From the NCBI GenBank assembly GCA_964458615.1, contig CAYWJR010000019.1:1-22094 (forward strand): a stretch of 22,094 nucleotides of DNA, read 5' to 3'. The translations under genes were made by a program, and so were the position numbers. The notes under the pieces are model-generated. The model ran no database searches. It worked only from the letters and a program-made list of their open reading frames with translations, and was not told the DNA's origin. This document shows, piece by piece, positions 16,564-22,094 of the stretch; position 1 is the first letter of the stretch, and each line of letters opens with the position of its first letter. This DNA is from SHNJ01 sp964458615 (GTDB lineage: Bacteria > Pseudomonadota > Alphaproteobacteria > SHNJ01).

Positions 16564-17310
16564 CTAGGCGCGGGCGCGAACCAATTGGTTTGCAACTGCA
16601 ACCGTCAATGCCGGAGTCATGCCGCCAAACGATACTTGTTTTGTATCTTCTACTTTATCGGCGGCTTTTTCGGTTGCTTTTCCGGTTTCGCCGTTAATGC
16701 GCTGCATTGCTTTTTGGGCTTCTTCGGCCGATTTTACCGGGGTTGGGTTGGTGACCACAACGGTGAATTTACCGCCGGTGCCGTTGATCAATGTGCTGGC
16801 GCCGGTAACGTTGAACAACAATGCATCTGTGACTGTGGCTTTTGGATCCGCGGTCAATGCATTGGCCGCCAAATTGAATACCACATACATGCCGTGTTGC
16901 GCTTCGGTTCCGTTTACAGGGGTTGCGCCACGCAAACGATATTCGCGGTTTGTATCCAAAAATCCGCGATCTGCGGTTGACTTGACGGCGCCTTGCATCG
17001 ATGCGACTTGTTCCGCCGTTACTGGGGCTTGGAAAACAACGTCGGTTTTTTTGGATGGGCTGTAAAACAAAACGGTTGCAGTGTGTCCGCCGTTTTCTTG
17101 CGGACGGATAACAACCAGGCCGTTATCTTGGTCCTGTGTCGCGGTTGGATTTAATGTTACGATTTGATCCGCGCGGTCAACCATGCCTGCCTTAGGGGCG
17201 ACATATTGGTCTTGCGGGCTGCGCGCGCCTGGTGGAGTGCTTTGGCAACCGCCCAAAAATGTGCCTGCAACCGCTACTGCCGATAAACCTGCTACTTGAA
17301 ATTTGTTCAT
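16564..17310 (-). CDS. Predicted lipoprotein, 248 aa, paired with the large membrane protein
   Basis: Not recognised. It has a lipoprotein signal ending LGGC with the lipidated Cys at C22, followed by a flexible linker (QSTPPGARSPQDQ). The body looks beta-rich (TATVLFYSPSKKTDVVF, GMYVVFNLAAN, GKFTVVVTNPTPV). Residues ~180-230 are Lys/Glu/Ala-rich and helical. TDVVFQAPVTAEQVASMQ loosely resembles segments of both repeated modules in the downstream protein, so the two may share a domain. The ATG has GGAGG nine bases upstream. The predicted promoter lies at 17435-17463. It is the first gene of a two-gene unit ending at the terminator at 13561-13595. Confidence 0.85.
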   Translation of the reverse strand: MNKFQVAGLSAVAVAGTFLGGCQSTPPGARSPQDQYVAPKAGMVDRADQIVTLNPTATQDQDNGLVVIRPQENGGHTATVLFYSPSKKTDVVFQAPVTAEQVASMQGAVKSTADRGFLDTNREYRLRGATPVNGTEAQHGMYVVFNLAANALTADPKATVTDALLFNVTGASTLINGTGGKFTVVVTNPTPVKSAEEAQKAMQRINGETGKATEKAADKVEDTKQVSFGGMTPALTVAVANQLVRARA

Positions 17311-17658
17311 AACCCTATCCTCCGATAAATAGACTCTGTTGACTGTTGTTTGTTGACCGTTATTTCCTAAAACTCAATTTTTAAAATCTTTTTGGCCTTA
17401 TCGCGCAAATCGCGCCATCTAGCACTGGGTCAGATTTATATCTTAAAGAGATAAAAAAGGCAACGGAAAAAGCCAATATAATAAGCGATAATTCAATTAT
17501 ATTTCTTTATTAGAAATAACACTCGACAGGCGCAATAAAAATACCGTGATGGCAAAATAATGCCTTTTAAACCCGTATTTTTGCTTGATTAAGGGATTAC
17601 ACCCCCAAAAGCAAATAGCCTTTGGAAGTAAGATAAATTTGATAAAATAAGGAAAAGG
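17311..17658. other. Gene-free AT-rich gap with promoter
   Basis: 348 bases without a credible gene. It holds the 5' leader and promoter of the lipoprotein gene. The leader contains a direct repeat TGTTGAC (17337-17343 and 17351-17357). An AT-rich 8-bp inverted repeat, AATATAAT / ATTATATT (17475-17482 and 17496-17503), lies just upstream of the promoter. A G/C-containing half (GCGCAAATCGCGC near 17403-17415) could form a small hairpin in the leader. Between 17504 and 17658 only the 3' flank of the tRNA is seen, with no strong terminator. Confidence 0.6.
17435..17463 (-). promoter_or_regulatory. Putative promoter of the lipoprotein/large-protein unit
   Basis: On the minus strand TTGCCT (17458-17463) and TATAAA (17435-17440) are separated by 17 bases. 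The -10 matches five of six consensus bases and the -35 four of six. The predicted leader is about 120 bases. Confidence 0.5.
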
Positions 17659-17733
17659 TGGTGAGCGCGGAGGGGGTCGAACCCTCGACCCTCTGATTAA
17701 AAGTCAGATGCTCTACCGCTGAGCTACGCACTC
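17659..17733 (-). tRNA. tRNA-Lys (anticodon UUU)
   Basis: A complete cloverleaf on the minus strand. The acceptor GAGTGCG pairs with CGCGCTC (one G-U pair). The D arm is GCTCAGCGGTAGAGC. The anticodon stem TCTGA/TCAGA has loop CTTTTAA, giving anticodon TTT. The T arm is GAGGGTTCGACCCTC-like, starting GAGGGTTCGA. The discriminator A and an encoded CCA close the gene. It lies about 98 bases after the coaD stop. Confidence 0.97.
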
Positions 17734-17831
17734 ACACTGCTTTGCCTATGCGGTATGGCAAAACGAGGCGTCTTTTTAGCCTAAAACTATCCCCAGTGCA
17801 ACAGATATTAAGCGCAATTGGTATTAATCCT

Positions 17832-18353
17832 CTATTTGGCCGGTTTTCGGAATTTTTTGGCCATGGCGCGGATAATATTCGGGCTGACGAAATGGCTGAC
17901 ATCCCCGCCCAATTGGGCGATTTCCTTGACGAAACGGGACGAAATCAATTGGTGCCGGTCGGATGCCATTAAAAATATGGTTTCCACATCCCCATCCAAT
18001 TTGGCGTTCATCCCGGCCATTTGAAATTCATATTCGAAATCCGACACGGCGCGCAGGCCGCGCACGATGATTTTTGATTTTTGCTGGCGCACGAAATTCA
18101 TCAACAATATATCGAAACTTTTGACGGTGATTTTCGCCATGGCTTTGCGTTTGGCGATCGATTGAATTTCGGATTCAACCAATTTCGCACGTTCGTTCAA
18201 CGTGAATAACGGCGATTTGCCCGCATTGGCGGCGACACCGATAATCAGATGATCGACAACGCGCGCGGCGCGGTGCACGATGTCCATATGGCCGAACGTG
18301 ATCGGATCGAATGTTCCGGGGTAAATGGCGGTGCGCGGTTGCGGTTTTGTCAT
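17832..18353 (-). CDS. coaD: Phosphopantetheine adenylyltransferase
   Basis: Penultimate step of coenzyme A synthesis: transfers AMP from ATP to 4'-phosphopantetheine. It has 173 residues, close to the usual 160-170. Nucleotidyltransferase motifs are YPGTFDPITFGH (11-22, with T19-F-G-H22), RGLR (98-101) and ISSR (137-140). The start at 18353 overlaps the stop of the upstream hydrolase gene (ATGA) with AGGA eight bases before it. A longer frame from 18395 adds 14 residues inside that gene and was not used. The position downstream of gyrA is a common alphaproteobacterial arrangement. Confidence 0.97.
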   Translation of the reverse strand: MTKPQPRTAIYPGTFDPITFGHMDIVHRAARVVDHLIIGVAANAGKSPLFTLNERAKLVESEIQSIAKRKAMAKITVKSFDILLMNFVRQQKSKIIVRGLRAVSDFEYEFQMAGMNAKLDGDVETIFLMASDRHQLISSRFVKEIAQLGGDVSHFVSPNIIRAMAKKFRKPAK

Positions 18354-18916
18354 GCGGCGTTCCTGTTTTCGATTAAGTCCTGGCATATTTCCCATAAACG
18401 GGGAAATTCGGTATATCCAAATTCGGCGTTTAAATGTCCGCCGCCTGCAATAATTTCCAACGGCGCATTCAATTGATCGGCGACAAAACGGGATTTTTCC
18501 AATCCCACATATGGATCATCCGCGCCGGCGATACAAATAAATTGCGCGCAATTCGAACGGATTTTCGGCCAATTCACGGGCCCGCCGGTGAATGTGCGGT
18601 TCAATTGGTCGTATTCGGGTAAATCCAGTTTTGCCATAAACGGCGCGATCAAAATGGCGGCGCGCACCGGGTGATGCAAATTTTCCAACGCGCGCAAAAT
18701 AAATCCCGCGCCCATGGAATGGCCGATTAAAACGGCGTGGCGATTAACAGGCACGGTTTTAAAAACCGCCAGCCAATTTTGCAAATTTTGCCCATCTGGC
18801 GTCGGCATGGACGGCACGTGTACGTTTTGCCCGGCCGATTCCAGTTTTTCGCGGATCCATGGAAACCAATTGCCTTGCGGCGATCCCTTGGTGCCATGAA
18901 TTGCGATAAATGCCAT
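18350..18916 (-). CDS. Small alpha/beta serine hydrolase (RBBP9/YdeN type)
   Basis: 188 residues with the compact fold expected of the RBBP9/YdeN hydrolases. The signature HGTKGSPQGNWFPWI lies at 7-21. The nucleophile is S67 in GHSMGAG (65-71). A probable catalytic acid is D133 or D134 in GADDPYV, and H161 in GGGHLN is the likely histidine. No signal peptide is seen, so it is cytoplasmic. The substrate is unknown. The stop overlaps the coaD start, so translation is coupled. The gene begins 9 bases after the gyrA stop. Insertion of a hydrolase between gyrA and coaD is not part of the usual cluster. Confidence 0.88.
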   Translation of the reverse strand: MAFIAIHGTKGSPQGNWFPWIREKLESAGQNVHVPSMPTPDGQNLQNWLAVFKTVPVNRHAVLIGHSMGAGFILRALENLHHPVRAAILIAPFMAKLDLPEYDQLNRTFTGGPVNWPKIRSNCAQFICIAGADDPYVGLEKSRFVADQLNAPLEIIAGGGHLNAEFGYTEFPRLWEICQDLIENRNAA

Positions 18917-18925
18917 TTGCGGATT

Positions 18926-21634
18926 TTATTCCTGAGGCGCCGGGGATTCTTCGTCGCCGTTATCGGACAAACGCGCGACGGAAACCACGTGTTCCTGTTC
19001 TTCGACGCGGAATACGGTTACGCCCTGTGTCCGGCGGCCGGCGATGCGGATGTCGGATACCGGCGTTCTGATAATCGTGCCGCCGTTCGATACGATAACG
19101 ATGTCGTCGTCATGATCGACCAGGAACGAACCAACCACCCATCCGTGTTTTTTGGTCAATTCCATCGCCGCGATACCCTGGCCGCCACGGCCGGATGTGC
19201 GGAATTCGTACGCCGAACTGCGTTTGCCGAATCCTTTGGCCGTCAACGTCATGATGAATTGTTCCGCATCCGCCAGTTGTTTCAAACGATCCGGGGACAA
19301 AGTGATGTTGGATGTTGCCGGCGCGTCTTCGTCCGGCGTTGCGGCTTCTTCCGCCCCTTCGGCGCGGCGTTGCGCGTTGGCATAGCGGACATAGGCGTCG
19401 CGTTCTTCGGCTGTCGCTTCGACATTCTTCAAAATATCCATCGAAATCACCGAATCGCCGCCGGACAATTTTATGCCGCGAACGCCGGTGGAATTGCGCC
19501 CGGCGAATACGCGAATATCTTCGACGCTGAACCGGATCGCCTTGCCTTGGGCGGTCGATAACAATACGTCGCAATCTTCGCCGCACGTGGAAACGCCGAT
19601 CAATTTTTCAACGCCTTCCAATTTCATGGCGATTTTGCCCGACGCGCGAATATCCAGGAAATCGGACAAACGGTTCCGGCGGACATTCCCTTCGGATGTT
19701 GCGAACATCACGAATGTTTGCGCCCATTTGGTTTCGTCTTCGGGCAATGGCATGATGGTGGAAATGGTTTCGCCCTGTTCCAGCGGCAATAAATTGATCA
19801 TCGGCTTGCCCTTGGATTGCGGGTTGCCAAGCGGCAATTTATATACCTTTAATGCATAAGCGCGGCCGGTATTGGTGAAAAACAACATCGGCGTGTGGGT
19901 ATTGGCGGCGAAAACGGTCGTGACGAAATCTTCGTCCTTCGTCGCCATGGCCGCCCTGCCCTTGCCGCCGCGTTTTTGCGCGCGGTATGTCGACATAGGC
20001 ACCCGTTTGATATACCCGGATTGCGAGAATGTAACGATCATATCCTCGCGCGGGATCAGATCCTCAATATCCTGATCGCCATCGTGTTCTTCGATGCCGG
20101 TCACGCGCGGGGTTGCGAATTTTTCTTTGGCAACCAGCAATTCCGAACGCATCAACGCCAAACGGTGCGGGCGGATTTGCAAAATTTTCAGGCATTCGCC
20201 GATTTCGGCGACCAATTCGGCAACTTCTTCGTTGATTTTATCGCGTTCCAACGCGGTCAATTTTTGCAAACGAAGATCAAGAATTGCTTTGGCTTGCTCT
20301 TCGGTCAATTGATATTTGCCATCGACCACCTTGTGCCCGACTTCGCCGACCCGTTCGATCAGCGGCGAAATATCGGCAGCAGGCCATGGTTTGGCCAGCA
20401 ATTGTTCGCGCGCCGCCGCCGGATTCGGCGATTTGCGGATCAGGGCGATGATTTCATCGATGTTGGCGACCGCCACCATCAAACCGATCAACAAATGCGC
20501 CTTGTCCCGCGCCTTGCGCAAATCGAACGCGGCGCGGCGGTTGATGACTTCTTCGCGGAACTCCAAAAACGCGGTCAAAACCTGTTTTAAATTCATCAAT
20601 TCCGGACGGCCTTTGTGCAGCGCCAGGCAATTGACGCCGAAACTGGTTTGCACCGGCGTGTGTTTGTACAATTGGTTCAACACCACATCGGTTTGGGCGT
20701 CTTTTTTCAATTCGATAACCACGCGCACGCCATGACGGTTCGATTCGTCGCGAATATCGGAAATGCCTTCGATAATTTTTTCATTCACGCATTCGGCGAT
20801 GCGTTTGACCAAATTCGCCTTGTTCGTTTGGTACGGCATATCGGTCAAAACGATCACGTCGCGGCCGGTTTTGGTGTTTTCGATCACGTGGCGGCAGCGC
20901 ATTAAAATACTGCCCCGGCCGGTTTTAAACGCCGAAACGATTCCGCCGCGCCCCAATATCAAAGCGCCGGTCGGGAAATCTGGTCCATGCACATATTGCA
21001 TCAATTCGTCGATGGTAATATCCGGGTTGTCGATTGTGGCAACGCAGCCATCAATCACCTCGCCCAAATTGTGGGTCGGAATATTGGTCGCCATGCCGAC
21101 GGCGATGCCGTTCGTGCCGTTGACCAATAAATTCGGAAATGCCGCAGGCAAAACAACCGGTTCGACGGTTGAATTATCGTAATTGGCGCGGAAATCGACC
21201 GTATCGCGGTCAATGTCGGACAATAACGAATCGCCCGACCATGCCAATTTCACCTCGGTATAACGGGCGGCGGCCGGCGGATCGCCATCCATGGAACCGA
21301 AATTTCCCTGGCCCATCAACAACGGCAGGCGCATGGAAAAATCCTGCGCCATCCGCGCCAACGCATCGTAAATCGCCATATCGCCGTGCGGGTGATATTT
21401 ACCCATCACCGCCCCGACGACTTGGGACGATTTGCGCGTCGCCTTGTCCGGGGTGTAACCCAATTCCTGCATCGCGTACAAAATGCGGCGATGCACCGGT
21501 TTCAATCCGTCGCGCACATCCGGAATGGCGCGGGATACGATCACGCTCATGGCGTAATCGAGATAACTGCGCTTCATTTCGGATTCCAATTCGACGGAAA
21601 CGATTTCTTGGTTTGCGGTGTTGTCTTGGGTCAT
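18926..21634 (-). CDS. gyrA: DNA gyrase subunit A
   Basis: Breakage-reunion subunit of the type II topoisomerase that introduces negative supercoils. It has 902 residues from the chosen start. The winged-helix core carries AARYTE with catalytic Y125. The GyrA box QKRGGKG (~553-559), followed by six-bladed beta-pinwheel repeats, separates it from ParC. An Ala/Glu-rich insert (~785-815) and a short acidic tail are present. In the quinolone-binding segment HPHGDMAIYD the residue matching E. coli Ser83 is M86, while the Asp87 equivalent D90 is kept. The start MTQDNTANQEIVSVEL is where family similarity begins; a GTG 66 bases upstream gives an unrelated extension. No Shine-Dalgarno is evident before the ATG. 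Confidence 0.97.
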   Translation of the reverse strand: MTQDNTANQEIVSVELESEMKRSYLDYAMSVIVSRAIPDVRDGLKPVHRRILYAMQELGYTPDKATRKSSQVVGAVMGKYHPHGDMAIYDALARMAQDFSMRLPLLMGQGNFGSMDGDPPAAARYTEVKLAWSGDSLLSDIDRDTVDFRANYDNSTVEPVVLPAAFPNLLVNGTNGIAVGMATNIPTHNLGEVIDGCVATIDNPDITIDELMQYVHGPDFPTGALILGRGGIVSAFKTGRGSILMRCRHVIENTKTGRDVIVLTDMPYQTNKANLVKRIAECVNEKIIEGISDIRDESNRHGVRVVIELKKDAQTDVVLNQLYKHTPVQTSFGVNCLALHKGRPELMNLKQVLTAFLEFREEVINRRAAFDLRKARDKAHLLIGLMVAVANIDEIIALIRKSPNPAAAREQLLAKPWPAADISPLIERVGEVGHKVVDGKYQLTEEQAKAILDLRLQKLTALERDKINEEVAELVAEIGECLKILQIRPHRLALMRSELLVAKEKFATPRVTGIEEHDGDQDIEDLIPREDMIVTFSQSGYIKRVPMSTYRAQKRGGKGRAAMATKDEDFVTTVFAANTHTPMLFFTNTGRAYALKVYKLPLGNPQSKGKPMINLLPLEQGETISTIMPLPEDETKWAQTFVMFATSEGNVRRNRLSDFLDIRASGKIAMKLEGVEKLIGVSTCGEDCDVLLSTAQGKAIRFSVEDIRVFAGRNSTGVRGIKLSGGDSVISMDILKNVEATAEERDAYVRYANAQRRAEGAEEAATPDEDAPATSNITLSPDRLKQLADAEQFIMTLTAKGFGKRSSAYEFRTSGRGGQGIAAMELTKKHGWVVGSFLVDHDDDIVIVSNGGTIIRTPVSDIRIAGRRTQGVTVFRVEEQEHVVSVARLSDNGDEESPAPQE

Positions 21635-21670
21635 GTGATTGGTGGTTAGTTGTTGGTATAGAGTGCATAG

Positions 21671-21706
21671 AAAAAATGGGGCGGATAGTTCCCTATCCAC
21701 TCCCCA
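21671..21706 (-). terminator. Likely rho-independent terminator between ssb and gyrA
   Basis: On the minus strand TGGGG-AGT-GGATAG-GGAA-CTATCC-G-CCCCA forms an 11-bp stem with a small internal loop and a GGAA tetraloop. It is followed directly by six T. It lies 15 bases after the ssb stop and only 36 bases before the gyrA ATG, so it could also act as a leader attenuator for gyrA. Confidence 0.65.
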
Positions 21707-21720
21707 CTATTCACTAAACA

Positions 21721-22094
21721 CTAGAATGGAATATCATCGTCCGCGACGCCGCCCGACGGGCTTTGCGGCAATTGGTTGAACGAATCGTTGCCGCCGAATG
21801 AATCGCCGCCCGACGATGCGCCGCCGCCGGATTTACCATCCAGCATGGTCAACGCGCCGTTAAAATTCGACACAACGATTTCCGTGGTGTAACGGTCTTG
21901 GCCGTCTTTGTCTTGCCATTTGCGGGTTTGCAAAGCGCCTTCGACATAAATTTTGCTGCCCTTGCGCAGATATTTTTCAGCAATGCCCGCCAATCCGTCG
22001 CTGAAAATCGCAACGCGGTGCCATTCGGTTTTTTCTTTGCGTTCGCCGGTATTTTTATCTTTCCAGGATTCGGACGTCGCAATCGACAAATTGC
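21721..22094 (-). CDS. ssb: Single-stranded DNA-binding protein (5' end outside window)
   Basis: Binds single-stranded DNA in replication, repair and recombination, and recruits partner proteins through its tip. The visible part covers about the last 124 residues. The OB-fold core shows SIATSESWKDKNTGERKEKT, EWHRVAIF, KGSKIYVEGALQTRKW and TTEIVV. A Gly/Ser/Asn-rich linker follows. The C-terminus is the hallmark DDDIPF. The frame continues to the window edge without a start (codons before SIATSE read through N-L). The first ~35-40 residues, including the usual N-terminal strand, are therefore missing. A TTG at 22089 is not the true start. Confidence 0.95.
   Translation of the reverse strand, partial: NLSIATSESWKDKNTGERKEKTEWHRVAIFSDGLAGIAEKYLRKGSKIYVEGALQTRKWQDKDGQDRYTTEIVVSNFNGALTMLDGKSGGGASSGGDSFGGNDSFNQLPQSPSGGVADDDIPF

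Noticed and set aside
18737..19561. Plus-strand 274-residue open frame opposite gyrA and the hydrolase
   Set aside because: It is antisense to two confidently identified genes, and its composition (rich in Arg, Phe and Cys) is that of a shadow frame.
21635..21700. GTG-initiated 22-residue extension of GyrA
   Set aside because: The added residues do not resemble GyrA N-termini and would read through the region just after a terminator.

Overview
The window reads as a chromosomal segment of an alphaproteobacterium of moderate GC with AT-rich intergenic gaps. The clues are the ssb - gyrA - coaD order, a complete mreB-mreC-mreD-mrdA-rodA block, a long-form leuA with a GTG start, and a receiver protein with a GPDRRRR tail. 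The order or family cannot be fixed from sequence alone. A run of exactly 100 N, flanked by two identical 55-base copies, shows that this is a draft or metagenome assembly.

Layout, left to right. (1) 35-2650, minus strand: a three-gene operon of two unrecognised proteins and a typical 2-Cys peroxiredoxin. A strong promoter drives it, and two perfect tandem palindromes cover its -10 and start region. (2) 2728-8399, minus strand: the rod-shape block (mreB, mreC, mreD, PBP2/mrdA, rodA), read from a likely promoter near 8454-8482. (3) 8547-8640: a cluster of hairpins that looks like a dispersed palindromic repeat. (4) 8648-10204, minus strand: leuA. (5) 10497-11087, plus strand: a small exported protein with an aromatic-rich tail and a strong terminator. 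(6) 11341-12443, plus strand: a lone CheY-type receiver followed 2 bases later by an Hpt-like protein. (7) 12450-13532, minus strand: a PDZ plus M48 metallopeptidase lipoprotein, converging on the Hpt gene. (8) 13644-17310, minus strand: a lipoprotein followed by a very large, low-complexity, membrane-anchored protein. The second gene is split by the N run, but it becomes one 904-residue reading frame if the two 55-base copies are merged. (9) 17659-17733: tRNA-Lys(UUU). (10) 17832-22094, minus strand: coaD, overlapping a small serine hydrolase gene, then gyrA and the 3' part of ssb, with a likely terminator between ssb and gyrA.

Most of the window is housekeeping: cell elongation, leucine synthesis, CoA synthesis, and DNA topology and repair. 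The parts least explained by known families are the operator-controlled peroxiredoxin operon at the left end and the lipoprotein/large membrane protein pair at 13.6-17.3 kb. These two are the best candidates for something undescribed. No CRISPR array, phage module, transposase or recognisable defence system is visible.
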